A model generated the notes under the pieces. It did no database searches, was not told the DNA's origin, and was given only the letters and a program-made list of their open reading frames with translations. From Azolla caroliniana (lineage: Eukaryota; Polypodiophyta), in contig JBHGNT010000011.1 of NCBI GenBank assembly GCA_043228905.1, positions 5,270,001 to 5,334,000 of the forward strand: a stretch of DNA of 64,000 bases, written 5' to 3'. The translations under genes were made by a program, and so were the position numbers. This document shows positions 50,812 to 61,033 of the stretch, piece after piece; within the stretch, counting starts at the first letter, position 1, and every line of letters begins with the position of its first letter.

Positions 50812-51480
50812 GTGACGGGTCAAAGCGACTCCAAGAATGAGACATGGGATCTTGTCCCTTCTTCACACCACCAAATGGAAATTGGATGTCGGTGGATCTT
50901 CAAAGTGAAGCACAATGCCGACGGCACTGTCAATTGGTACAAGGACCGACATGTGGCGAAGGGCTACGCACAGATTCAAGGTGTCGATTACGAAGAAACC
51001 TTTGCCCTGGTGGCAAAAATGACTACAATTCGAACCGTGATCGTGCTTGGAGCAGCAAAAAGGTGGCACCTCCACCAAATGGACGTGAAGAACGCCTTCC
51101 TCCAAGGCAAGCTAGAAGTGGAGTTGTACTACGCATCCGACTGTTGTCTACCTACTCAAGAAACCTCTCTATGGTCTGAAGCAAGCACCAAGAGCATGGC
51201 ATTTGAAGTTAACCCAATATCTTCATCAAATCGGTTTTCAAATGTCCAAGTCCAACAACTCTCTGTTCATCCAAAACAACTCCAGAAGATAGGTATTTAT
51301 CATCATTTATCTGGATGACTTGGTCAGAGGAGGAGAGCATTTAGTAGATATTGAGCACATCGAGAAGCTCCTCTCCAGTCGATTCGAAATGAAAGACATG
51401 AAGGAACTTCACTATTTTTTTAGGAATGGAAGTAATTCAGACCTCTAACAACATCATGCTTTCTCAATCTTCTTGACAAG
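50812..51480 (+). pseudogene. Copia reverse transcriptase (family D)
   Basis: NETWDLVPSSHHQMEIGCRWIFKVKHNADGTV, VAKGYAQIQGVDYEETFALVAKM, HQMDVKNAFLQGKLEVE, then a frameshift at 51125. In other frames follow KKPLYGLKQAPRAW-like and IIYLDDLV (51297-51325, the YVDD equivalent), ending SRFEMKDMKELHYFF. Part of the region after LGMEVI is deleted up to TQCKPNTIPLDRNQ at 51487. Confidence 0.75.
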
Positions 51481-51486
51481 TTTGGG

Positions 51487-51968
51487 ATGACACAATGTAA
51501 GCCCAACACTATCCCTCTCGATCGAAATCAAAAGCTACATGATGACTCAGGCACAAGAGAGTGTGAACTAATGCTCAATTGTCAGCTAGTCGAAATCCTC
51601 ATTTACCTCACAATTACCCGACCCGACCTGAGTTACCCGGCCGGCCTCCTTAACCAGTTCATGCAAACTCTGCGAGACATCCATCTCGATTGTGCTAAGC
51701 GATTGCTAAGGTATGTGAGTGGAACGATGCATTCCGGCATCCTCTACAGATCAGACATACTGATTCAACTCACATGGTATACCGATGTCGACCGACAATC
51801 GACATCCAGATTTGTTTCTCTCTCGGCAGCCGTGCCATATCGTGGAGTAGTAAGAAACAACCAATAATCACACTGACGAGCACCAAAGCTAAATACAAGG
51901 GTGCGGTCATAGTCGCATTTGAAGCTGTTTGGCTCAAGAGAATACTGAAGGACCTGCGCATTCCCATC
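51487..51968 (+). pseudogene. Copia RNase H, first part (family D)
   Basis: TQCKPNTIPLDRNQK, LTITRPDLSYPAGLLNQFMQ, AKRLLRYVSGTMHSGILY, then in shifted frames YTDVDRQSTSRFVSLSA, SRAISWSSKKQPIITLTSTKAKYKGAV and KRILKDLRIPI. The domain is cut by the solo LTR at 51969 and resumes at 52671 (KDQILLYCDNMSN). Confidence 0.75.
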
Positions 51969-52675
51969 TGATGAGGAGAGAGAGAAAAATGATAGATAAG
52001 AGAAGAGGAAGAGAAAAGAATACTTGAATATATTATTAAGAAAAGAATACAATCTTCTTATACTCCAAGAGTAACAACCCCAAATAACTACTTCAATATA
52101 CTATTATTAAAATAGTATTTCCGTCTTCTCTCTTTCTTCTACTAATTGTCTTCTCACTTCTTCTAATCTTCTTCTTCTTCCTCACTTATTCTTGTAGACC
52201 TTCTATCCCCCCTTCCTATTACTAAGAATACCGCATATTTATAGGGTTTTAGTTGCGTTATTCTTGCTTTTTTCTTTTCTTTTCTTTTATATATCCTCGA
52301 GTTTGTGTAGTGCGTTTTTCATATCATTATTTTTTGTTTTTCATCCAAATCTTTCATACAAGAAATATTTCTTTGTCAACTTTCTTACAAATCTTTTCTT
52401 TTGAAATTTGGATAAGATATGAAGAAGTTATGAGGTTTTTTCTCTACCTTGCTGTTTCTACTTAATTTCCTGCGTTTTTCTTCCTTTTCTTTTTTCTTGC
52501 CTTTTCTACTTTTGAAAAACGCCTCTAACTTTATATCTCTTCAATTTCATTCATCTTTTAACTGTTGGACCTCTTTCATTCATCCATTCATATTGTGCTT
52601 TATTCTTCTATACCTTCACATCCAATGTATTTGTCACGGTCTTTTCCTACGAGCAAAACTCGACTTCACACCATC
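51964..52675. mobile_element. Solo LTR, 702 bp, with CCATC target duplication
   Basis: 51969-52670 begins TGATGAGGAG and ends CGACTTCACA, the TG...CA rule of LTRs. CCATC occurs immediately before (51964-51968) and after (52671-52675). Removing the unit and one CCATC restores the RNase H reading (LRIPI followed by KDQILLYCDN). The inside is T-rich with CTTCTTCTTCC and TTTTCTTTTC runs and codes for nothing. No homologous LTR is seen elsewhere in the window, so the family and strand are unknown. Confidence 0.8.
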
Positions 52676-53021
52676 AAGGATCAGATTCTCCTGTATTGCG
52701 ACAACATGAGCAATATCCACCTAGCCCAAAACCCAGTTTTCCACGCGTGGACCAAGCACATCGAAGTGCACTATAACTTCATCCGAGGCTATGTTTTGGC
52801 CGGGGATGTCAACCTACATCACATCAGCATGAACCTACAGACGACATACATCTTCACCAAGGCCGTGGGAGTCGATAAGTTGTGGTAGTTCACGAAGAAC
52901 TTGGGTCTTTCGACCATCGACCAATTGAGCTTGAGGGGCAGTAAGGAGTAGCAAGAGTGAACCGGCCATTCAAAGCCTACCCGAAGACCAGTCCAAACCA
53001 ACCACCCGAGAACTGGAAATT
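52671..53021 (+). pseudogene. Copia RNase H, second part, and 3' leader (family D)
   Basis: KDQILLYCDNMSNIHLAQNPVFHAWTKHIEVHYNF, VNLHHISMN and IFTKAVGVDKLW lead to LSLRGSKE, where TTGAGGGGCAG forms a purine tract. The following 80 bp (AGTGAACCGGCCATTCAAAG, GACCAGTCCAAACCAACCAC) recur at 55415-55510 before the 3' LTR. The sequence breaks at about 53021 into family C gag. Confidence 0.7.
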
Positions 53022-54200
53022 GTTCAGGATCGGAATGCATTTGGCCGAAAATGTCTACTTCAGCATGGCAAAAGAGACGACAGTGTTCTCATTGTGGGAG
53101 AAGCTACAAGCCGTGTACGAAAAAAAATCCTCATCTTCAAAACTAATTTCAATCAAACAACTGTTCAACATCAAGATGAGAGAAACCGATCTGGCTACCT
53201 CCCACATCAACACCTTCAGTCAGTTGTTATTAGAACTTTGTCACAAGGGATCAACTTCGAAGAAGAAATGAAAGCCCTTGCCCTCCTATCTAGCTTGCCG
53301 GCGAGTTGAGAGGTATTCTGCACAACATACGCCAATAGCCGACTGATCGTAAATCTGGATGAGACGATCGGCCAAGTCCTCATGGAGGACATATGGCGAA
53401 AATCGATGGGACTCACCATCGATGAATCGGCAGAAGCCCATCACTTGACCGAGTCATTCGAGCGACATAGTTGAATGAGAGAACAAGCAGACTGAATTGG
53501 TCCGAACACCAACCGATCAAAGATAGGGGGAGACCGACAACAGTCAAAGTCGAGAATAGGCTGATCAGGTGAATTCTGCACACACTACAAAAATGTTCGC
53601 CACAATGTTTCCGACTGTTGGTCGATCTAGAAGAAAGAGAGTGGTCGGCGATCCGATCGAAATCGAGGACAACACAACTCGAACCACTCTCCAATAGACA
53701 GCCAAATCAACGTTGCCGACACCCGATCAAGAGAAATTCTCTCCTTAGAGGATTCAATGATCGAAGAAGTCCTATACAGTGCACAAGATGCACACAGGTG
53801 GTTACTGGATATAGGTGCCACATTCCACGTGACCCCTAATATTGGCTGGTTTTCGAACTATTCAACCGACGCTAGTGGCACAATCCGACTAGGCAACGGG
53901 CAAGAGTCTAGAATCGCAGGGACCGAAGAGGTTCCCATCCAGTTGTCAAATGGCAACACAATAACCCTGCAACGAGTTTGGCATGTACCCAATCTGAAGA
54001 GGAGTCCGGTCTCCATTGGCATGCTCGATGAAGACAGGTACCGAATGACTCTCAGTGGTATGGGTGATCAACCGAGGAAATCTCAAAATGGGAGTGGGCA
54101 CAAGTACAATAACTTGTGCAATGGTGGTGACCCAGCCCGACCTAGCTTATGCCATAGAGCCGGTACATGTCAAATCCAGGTCGGAAGCATTGGGAGGCCG
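53022..54200 (+). pseudogene. Copia gag and protease (family C, deleted copy)
   Basis: HLAENVYFSMAKETTVFSLWEKLQAVYEKK and MRETDLATSHINTFSQLLLEL match the minus-strand gag at 33500-33700. After frame changes come LALLSSLPAS, TIGQVLMEDIW and a zinc remnant (CTHYKNVRHNVSDC). The protease frame 53757-54110 has WLLDIGATFHVTPNIGWFSNY, GTIRLGNGQESRIAGTEEV and VWHVPNLKRSPVSIGMLDEDRY, and then breaks off in the pre-integrase segment. Confidence 0.75.
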
Positions 54201-54870
54201 TAAAGCACATCTTCAGGTACTTCAGAGGGACCGAAGATACACAACTGACTTTTAGTTTGACAACCTTAGCCAAAGTCAGAGGCTACACCGACTCCGACTA
54301 TGCCAGAAATACGGACAATTGGAGGTCTACATCAGGCTATATTTTCACCTATGGTGGCGGTGTGATATCATGGAGGTCTAAGCTTAGTTTAACAACCTTA
54401 GCCGAAATCGAAGGCTATACTGACTCTGACTATGCCGGAAATACGGACAATCGGAAGTATACATCAGACTATATTTTGACCTATGGTGGTGGTGCGATAT
54501 CATGGAGGTCGAAGCTTCAAGAGTGCATGGCCCTGTCAACCATAGAGGCCGAGTACATAGCAACATCGGAGGCAGTGAAGGAAGTTATCTGGCTCCACGG
54601 ACCATCTGCGGACTTCTCATCTACAAGCCGAATCAACTGACCAACGCCGACCATCTATTGCGACTCACAGAGCGCAATTCACCTCATTAACAATCCCGTC
54701 TATCACGCAAAGACGAAGCACATTGAGGTGCAGTATCATCACATCTGGGAGCTCATAGCCAAGAAGAAGCTTGAAGTTCGGAATATCGACACCAAGGTGA
54801 ACATCATCAATTTCCTAACGAAGCCACTCCCAAATCAACGCGTTGGAGCACTTAGGACAAAGATAGGACT
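54110..54870 (+). pseudogene. Copia RNase H with internal duplication (family C)
   Basis: VVTQPDLAYAI, MSNPGRKHWEAVKHIFRYFRGTED, then YTDSDYARNTDNWRSTSGY and, 132 bp on, YTDSDYAGNTDNRKYTSDY. After these come ECMALSTIEAEYIATSEAVKEVIWLHG. In other frames follow YCDSQSAIHL and HAKTKHIEVQYHH. The duplicated block contains the first catalytic Asp of RNase H, so the domain would have two. Frameshifts near 54600 and stops exclude function. Confidence 0.8.
54254..54517 (+). repeat. 132-bp tandem duplication inside RNase H
   Basis: 54254-54385 and 54386-54517 both start AGTTT.ACAACCTTAGCC and end ATCATGGAGGTC.AAGCTT. The period is 132 bp, that is 44 codons in frame. They differ at about 18 positions, so the duplication is not recent or was copied from a diverged relative. 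Confidence 0.85.
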
Positions 54871-55106
54871 ATAAGAAGTGACTGAGCAAAAGAAAGCCAA
54901 ACGAGGAGCAGAAGGGAAGTGTCCACTGAATCAATCATGATAATGAGCCATGGTCGGCTCGACACGGACCTCACCTTTGCCAACTTGACTATATGCCCAC
55001 CGACTTATAACAAAAATTTAGATTAGTGTTGTAATCTAGGTTTGCGGGGGAGACAACCCCAAACACATGTACATGAAGGAAAGAGTAGTCCATTTACGGG
55101 GGAGTT

Positions 55107-55386
55107 TGTTGGCATAAAAAGCTGACTCCTTCCACTTTGTATCCTAGTGTGAACTCGTTCATATTGTTAGGGCTTAGTATATAAGTGATAACCTAACGTT
55201 GTAAAAGAGGACTCTTGATCATTCTTGTACTCTGTCTCAAAGAGAGAGAGAGAGAGAAAGAAAGAATGTAATAGCAAAAGCTTCCATTAAAGCTGAAACC
55301 GTATATATCTTCTATTTATTCTCTTGCCCTCGTTTTGTGTTCTTTGCCGATCACGACGACAGATCCTCACACATACGTTTCCGACA
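55107..55386 (+). repeat. 3' LTR of family C (deleted copy)
   Basis: TGTTGGCATAAAAAGCTGAC ... CGTTTCCGACA after the purine tract GGGGGAGTT. TATATAAGTG near 55181 is a possible TATA box, and a GA tract lies at 55239-55263. It aligns with 34055-34360 in the same order. Confidence 0.8.
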
Positions 55387-55527
55387 TAATTGATCTTCAA
55401 TATTAAGGAGCAACAAGAGTGAACCAGCCATTCAAAGTTGAAGCTGAAGCCGGAGCCAACTCAAAGCCAACCTGAAGACCAGTCTGAACCAACCACCCAA
55501 TGACCAGAAATTGTGTTTGAAGGGGCA

Positions 55528-55890
55528 TTTTGAGAAGCAAACTCAACTTCCCATGTGTGGGAACACACTCTAGGATACTCAAGTGTGTGAACACGCCACC
55601 TCCTTGTATAGTAACTAGTGTGTCATAGGATATTAATGTTCTATGATACATATTCTTTTAGTTAAGACTCGACCTCCTTCCCAATAGGCAACTCTAGTGA
55701 GAGAATCTAGAGAGAAGGTGACTACATAAGCACCTTCTCCTTCTCTTTGTAACTGTTGGTCGTTCTTGTTTTTCCTTGTAATACAGATTTTTGTTTCTCT
55801 ATAACTCTCGAGCTCTCGTAATCTCTCTCTTTCTCTCTCTATACACACACAGTTCTTCCGCTGCACAAAATCATCCTTCAACTGTTTACA
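55528..55890 (+). repeat. 3' LTR of family D
   Basis: It follows GTTTGAAGGGGCA and starts TTTTGAGAAGCAAACTCAAC, where the 5' LTR has TGTTGAG (one G-to-T change at the terminus). It ends ACTGTTTACA. About 363 bp against 367 bp for the 5' LTR, with perhaps 30 differences by eye. Confidence 0.8.
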
Positions 55891-55929
55891 ATTTCTCATC
55901 CCTCAATTCTTCTGATATCCCCTAGGATG

Positions 55930-56900
55930 ACCAAGCACTAATGAAGCAATTTTGTTATGGTCTACGTAACAATGTCAAGGATTTACTCTTGATCTTCCTT
56001 GAAGAACCAAAGTCATTGGCATAAGCAATCAATCACGCGGTGAGATGCGACAACCGTCTTTTCGAACGATGTTCGGAACATCAGTTCCAGATGCCAAGGA
56101 TAAGATTAGAGCCCACCTACGCCTCAGTGGTAGCAAAACCTTTTCAAAGGGAATCATATAATGCGTCTCCAGTGAATACTCCAACTCCGATGGAAATTAA
56201 CACTACACGTCGTCGTGGACCATTATCAGAAGAAGAAAAGCAGCGACGCCGAGAAAATCGACTATGTCTTTATTGCGGTGGACCAGGGCATATTGTAGTG
56301 AAATGTCCCCATAGGCCAAGAAGACAGGTAAGCCAAATAGTTGCTAGTACTAATTGTACTAAACCCGAGTCTATTTTAGTAGCAATATTTGATAGTCCTA
56401 ATAGTACTAGTAGCCCAAATCTATCGAATAAATTTGATGTCCTTAGTCCGTTAGAAGAAGAGTTAAACGACTAAGTCCAGCCAAAATAGGAGTCATTTGG
56501 TTGGACAACCCTAGATCTGTGTAGCCCATTAGTGGTTCCATTCCCCCTAAGCAAGTTAGCAATGTGTTCTTAGCCCAAGTAACAGTTAGTATTAAAAGTA
56601 CCCCTCAAGTACATGTCTCAACACTCCTAGATTCCAGAGGTAATTCTTGCTTCATGGATAGGAATTTTGCCCAAGCTGATCAGGTATCCTGAAGAAAACT
56701 CCCATGTCCAGCCTTTGTAGTAGTCATTGATGGTTGTCTCATTGCTTTCGGGAATATTATAGAAGAGTCAGAGCCCGTTAACATTGTCCTAGATAATTTA
56801 GCATGTATAGTATCATTTAATATAATTAATATCCTAGAACATCCCATTGTTTTGGGATTACCATGGTTCAAATTACATAACCCAGACATAGATTAGAGAA
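55930..56900 (+). pseudogene. Gypsy gag and protease remnant (chromodomain element)
   Basis: The capsid end (MKQFCYGLRNNVKDLLL, EPKSLA) is followed by a 144-codon frame (56040-56474) with MEINTTRRRGPLSEEEKQRRRE and the zinc knuckle CLYCGGPGHIVVKC at 56265-56306. Past stops, the protease region reads VHVSTLLDSRGNSCF-like (LLDSGA altered to LLDSRG) and ILEHPIVLGLPWFKLHNP, the usual LGLPWL motif. Confidence 0.75.
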
Positions 56901-56999
56901 CAAGAGAAATCCGGTATCGACAAACCCGAGGATCTACTTATAAGATTGCAACCATTTCGCTACATCAGTTGCGTGAGGAACGACGCAAGGAAGAAATGT

Positions 57000-57800
57000 T
57001 TCTCTTCGCAATATCAGAAATGTTTTTTGATCATCTATTTGGATGATCTACTGGTTTATTCGAAGACCCAAGAAGAGCATGATTCTCATGTACTGTCTTT
57101 ATGCAAAGCTGGAAAAATGTAGTTTCGGGTGCAACCAAGTAGAATTTCTGGGTTATGTCATTTCCTTGGAAGGAATCTCCATGGATCCAGCTCAGGTCAA
57201 AACAGTGGTAGAGCGGCAGACTCCGCGTTCGTTGTGAGATGTGCAATGCTTTTTAGGCTTTGCCAATTTCTACCGCAACTTTATACAAGATTACTCAAAG
57301 CTTGTTTTGCCTCTCACATAGCTTACCAGGAAGGGACAATCGTTCGTTTGGTCTGAAGAAACAGACATGGCTTTTGAGAGTCTTAAGAAGGCATTTACAT
57401 CAGCTCCTATTCTAGCTCATGTTGATCTGGAAAAACCATTCATCATTAAAGCAGATGGATTTAGCATTGGGTAGCATTCTGTCACAACAAGGTGATGATG
57501 AAAAGCTACATCCTCTAGCTTTCCATTCACGCAAGTTTGACGCCGCCGAAATCAACTATGAAATTCATGATAAGGAGCTATTAGCAATAATGGACTCTTT
57601 TATGTAATGGAGGCATTTTCTAGAGGGATCTTCTCATCAAGTCATCGTATTCAGTGATCACAAAAACCTTGCCTACTTTCAAAATGCTCGTGTGTTAAAT
57701 CGATGTCAAGCTCGGTGGGCCCAATTCCTCACTCATTTCGACTTCAAAATTACATATCGTCCGGGGAAGCAACAAGGGAAGGCTGATGCATTATCACGAT
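57000..57800 (+). pseudogene. Gypsy RT end and RNase H (chromodomain element)
   Basis: After a deletion the catalytic IIYLDDLLVYSKTQEEH is present, then LYAKLEKCSFGCNQVEFLGYVIS, a frame change, QCFLGFANFYRNFIQDYS and KGQSFVWSEETDMAFESLKKAF. RNase H shows [36 protein letters not shown] and [13 protein letters not shown]. The usual T/E/TDAS start is KADGF. The domain ends GKADALSR. Four or more stops are present. Confidence 0.8.
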
Positions 57801-57983
57801 AACCAAAATCAAGTAATCCTGGGACCGGCACGACTGCAAGCAAACCAGGTCTTCGATATGCCCTTGGATTCCCACATTATCGATACCATACGTGAGTACT
57901 TGAAGACAGATGCTTTCGCCCAAGCCATTCCAGCACAAATTGATCCTTATCAAGCATCTTGTTCATAGTCGCAACAACCAGGT

Positions 57984-58975
57984 ATGGACTATCGACAATT
58001 CGAATGTCATGATGGATTGTTATTCTTTAAGAAACTCTTGTATGTTCCTAATGGTTCTTGTCTCCTTCGAGTAGTCCAAAACTGTCATGACACATACACA
58101 GTCCAAAACATTAGATTTAGTACAACGACCATTCTGGTGGCCCCATATGCGACAATTTGTCGAAGATTTTGTTCGGACTTGTGATACATGTTGCAAAGCA
58201 AAAATGCCAAGGCATCATCCATATGGTTTATTAGAACCATTCCCAATTCCAAGCAAGCCATGGCAATCCATTGCTCTAGATTTCATCACAAACCTTCTAG
58301 GCTCTAAGGGATTCGATGCAATCTTAACATTAGTAGATCGATATACAAAGATGACCCATTTCCTACCATGTACTAAGGAAATCTCCATTGAAAAAACCAT
58401 TGAAACTGTCATGCGTGAAGTATGTCGGCATCATGGCCTTCCCAATAGTATCATCAGCGACCATGGACCTCAGTTCGTCTCGAAATTCTGGAAGCACCTC
58501 TTTAAAATTCTCAAGGTCACTTGTAACCTCTCCTCCAGTTTCCACCCGCAAACAGACGGCCAAGCAGAACGAACAAATCAAACTCTGGAGCAGTATCTTC
58601 AGTGCTTTCTAAGTTATCATCAAGATAACAGGGCGGATATTCTCCACTTCGCCGAATTTTCGTATAATAACTCTGTCCACACATCGACAAAGGTTACACC
58701 ATTTTATGCATATACGGGTTGTCACCCCCGGTGGTGTGTATTTGAAACCCCAGAGTTACCCACAAATCCTTGTGCAGAGGATCGTTTGGAGCGGTTACGC
58801 AAATACAAGCAAATTTATCTACTCATCTACAGCAAGCTCAACAAACACACAACGTTTACGCGGATCGTCATCGGCTTCCATCCAGTTTTAACATTGGAGA
58901 TCGGGTATGGCTACTACGATGTCACATCAAGACTACTCGCCCATGCCAAATGTTGGATTATCGGCAATTAGGTCC
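57984..58975 (+). pseudogene. Gypsy integrase (chromodomain element)
   Basis: A 294-codon frame from 58087. The zinc domain end (CDTCCKAKMPRH), first catalytic Asp in SIALDFITNLLGS, second Asp in IISDHGPQFVSKFWK and Glu in PQTDGQAERTNQTLEQYL are all intact, followed by FAEFSYNNSVHTSTKVTPF. Near 58780 the true frame shifts to the next open frame (AQQTHNVYADRHR...). The N-terminal HHCC region upstream of 58087 lies in another frame. Confidence 0.85.
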
Positions 58976-59375
58976 TTTCCGTATTATCGGAAAAATTAAT
59001 GATGTCGCTTTTCGTCTCGATCTTCCTCCACAACTTCGGATACATCCGGTGTTTCATAGTTCTCTCATCGAACCCTATCAAGACAGCACCATCCCAGGTC
59101 GTATTAAACAACCTCCACCCCTGATCGAATTTGAAGATGGACCTGAGTACGAGGTTGCCGCCATCCTCGATTCCAAGATTGTTCGCAACAAGCTCTACTA
59201 TTTAGTCGATTCGCTAGGATATAGTCCCAGCGAGTGTACTTGGGAACCAATAGAGAATGTGACCAATGCTCGTGCTCTTCTTGAAGACTTCCATCGTCAA
59301 TATCCAAACAAACCGGGTCCTCAATCCAAAACGACTCGTGACACTTGTCGTTTTAAAGGGGGGATAGTGTCATGA
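58770..59375 (+). pseudogene. Gypsy integrase C-terminus with chromodomain
   Basis: A 201-codon frame. The GPY/F-type module shows FNIGDRVWLLRCHIK, LDYRQLGPFRIIGKIN, FRLDLPPQLRIHPVFHSSLIEPY. The chromodomain follows at about 59143-59305, with EYEVAAILDSK, LYYLVDSLGYS and CTWEPIENVTNA. Two of the three aromatic-cage-type positions are retained and W in VDW is Ser. Chromodomains guide such integrases to marked chromatin. The frame ends at the purine tract GGGGGGATAG. Confidence 0.85.
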
Positions 59376-59641
59376 TATGGCAAGACTCAAACCCATGACC
59401 TTATGTTACATGAGTCGAGCTCTTGACCATTAGACAATTTGTTATAATATAAAGGATATTATTTTCATTTAAGTTTTACTATAGAAAATTTATGTATATT
59501 CCAAATTTCTCTGGAACATTCTAGAAACTTTAGGAGTACTCCTGAGAACACTATAAAAGGAGGCACCAAGCATTATTTCGAACCAAATTGGTTCAATGCC
59601 AGTCTTAAGCCTCCTTGCCATCCTTGTATATTCTTTCTACA
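59369..59641 (+). repeat. 3' LTR of chromodomain gypsy element
   Basis: It starts TGTCATGATATGGC after AAAGGGGGGATAG. A TATA box, TATAAAAG, lies at about 59552-59559. The end is placed at TTTCTACA (59641) by the CA rule, without a second copy for proof. The first 75 bp contain a tRNA-like segment on the minus strand. Confidence 0.6.
59383..59445 (-). repeat. tRNA-like segment inside LTR
   Basis: On the minus strand CTAATGGTCAAGAGC (box-A-like) is followed about 25 bp later by GGGTTTGAGTCTTGCC (box B with acceptor-like arm). It resembles a degenerate tRNA or SINE head. A functional tRNA is not supported, because the anticodon and acceptor stems do not pair. Confidence 0.4.
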
Positions 59642-59689
59642 TAATATATCGTTGTCATCATCATTTCCTTATGGCCCAAGACTAATGGT

Positions 59690-60247
59690 TTTACATGTAG
59701 AAAACACAATGGAAATAGTGTGATTGACTATGTGCTACTTTCCAAATGTATTTTGGATCATATACATAAATTCTCACTTGGTGAATGGACACCAAAATTC
59801 GATAATAGGCCTTTATGTATTGATCTCAAATGTATGCATAGGTTTGATTGTGAGAAGGCTATTGAAGATAATAAACAACCGCACTTGAGCATGAACCTTA
59901 AGCGAGCACCCATGTATTCCAAGATGATTGAGGGTATGTTACAAATGACAAAGATACAACATGGTGCCACACTAGAATGCAAATGGGAAGCTTTCAAGAA
60001 AGTCATTCTCTCCTATACAAACAAATGTTTTTCGACCAACCGCACATCTTGGAAATGCACCAAGAAACTTAGGAAAAAATGGTTTGATAAAGAATGTCGT
60101 GAAGCTCGAAAGTGCCTTATGGTTTTGGATGTAGTTAAGGATAACGAGAATTACCAAAAGCATTTGCATGAGTATAAAAGGCTTATTCAAAGAAAGAGAA
60201 GAATATGCCATCAATATTGTGCAGCCAGTCTCCCAAGACAGGTTTAG
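59690..60247 (+). pseudogene. LINE endonuclease end and pre-RT segment
   Basis: GNSVIDYVLLSKCILDHIHKFSLGEWTPKFDNRPLCIDL is the C-terminal end of an apurinic-type LINE endonuclease, with SDHRPL altered to FDNRPL. Then comes a helical spacer with KKLRKKWFDKECREARKCL and KHLHEYKRLIQRKRR, the usual segment between endonuclease and RT. A 175-codon frame is open. RT itself is absent. It could be the missing 5' half of the same family as 905-3268, but there is no overlap to test this. Confidence 0.7.
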
Positions 60248-61033
60248 TCATTCTTTGTTCTCCATACCATTTTCTGTGAGCTTTGTGTTGTGATATGAAA
60301 CTCGTCTCAAGGTTGTGGCCCTATAAGAGCATCGGTGTTCTCCTAGTAATCTAGGGAGTTCGATAACTTCTTGTACACTCTCCCATATCATAGTGAAGTT
60401 TTGGTGGCTAGAGGGCACCCATGGTTTTTCCCTGATTTAGGGTTTCCACGTAAATGCTCTGTCTTTTGTATGTGCTTGTGTTTTAGGCTTTCTGCCTATG
60501 TTGTTTCGGGTCCTAATTCTTGCATATTTTTTGTTGAACAAGGAAACTAAATGAACTAATACATGTTAGTGTCCATCTTGTTGCCTGCCATCTTAACCAT
60601 TCCTTTCATACAACTTAGTTTACTCTCACTTCAATGTGACAAAAGATGTTGGGTCATAAGCGATAAGAACACTTTTGGGGGTTTGTATATCACATTTTAA
60701 CCACACATCTTCAACTCAATCAAATACTTGGACTTATTTCTCTCACATTAAAATTGTTCATTCTCAATTATGACATTCATTAGTAAAGTTCTTGAACATC
60801 GAGATTTTCTAGCCTTTTTCATATGTATTACTTTAAAACTTTATATTTCTGGCATTATATGTCAATTTTAACCTTCAAATACGATAATAAATCTACCCAT
60901 CTATCTATATCTCCATCAATATCCTTCACACTCAAGGTTGGATCTAATGAATTTCTAAATGTGGCTCAATTGTCCATATAATATCTAAAGTCTCCAATGG
61001 ATATTGTGTCTCTCCGTCAACTATCTGGGAGCA
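60248..61033. other. LTR-like scrap and AT-rich DNA, no supported gene
   Basis: 60340-60470 contains GGTGGCTAGAGGGCACCC, ATGGTTTTTCCC and GGGTTTCCACGTAAA, the same kind of block as in the family A LTR (CCGTGGTTTTTCCC, GGTTTTCCACGTAAA). A copia LTR remnant is likely. 60540-61033 is AT-rich with nothing I recognise. Confidence 0.4.

Larger units (their letters stand above)
53022..55386 (+). mobile_element. Ty1/copia family C, internally deleted copy
   Basis: Gag (from HLAENVYFSMAKETT), zinc-knuckle remnant and protease (WLLDIGATFHVTPN) are joined directly to RNase H at about 54115. All of integrase and RT is missing. The RNase H carries a 132-bp tandem duplication. A polypurine tract (ACGGGGGAGTT) and a 3' LTR (55107-55386) follow. 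The 5' LTR and gag start are missing. It is a short, non-autonomous derivative related to the minus-strand copy at 31831-34360. Confidence 0.8.
47624..55890 (+). mobile_element. Ty1/copia family D, interrupted by a solo LTR and a family C copy
   Basis: 5' LTR, primer-binding site, gag, protease, integrase, RT, RNase H and 3' LTR are all on the plus strand. A 702-bp TG...CA insertion splits RNase H at 51969-52670. A family C element (53022-55386) separates RNase H from the 3' LTR, and about 85 bp of D sequence is present on both sides of it. The flanks (GTTGC left, ATTTC right) do not match, so the two LTRs may come from different insertions. Stops and frameshifts inactivate it. Confidence 0.8.
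55891..59641 (+). mobile_element. Ty3/gypsy chromodomain element (chromovirus type), 5'-truncated
   Basis: Gag with zinc knuckle, a protease remnant, the end of RT, RNase H, integrase, chromodomain, purine tract and 3' LTR follow in order. The 5' LTR and gag start are missing, and most of RT is deleted near 57010. Stops and at least four frame changes inactivate it. The chromodomain at the integrase end assigns it to the chromovirus branch of plant gypsy elements. Confidence 0.85.
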
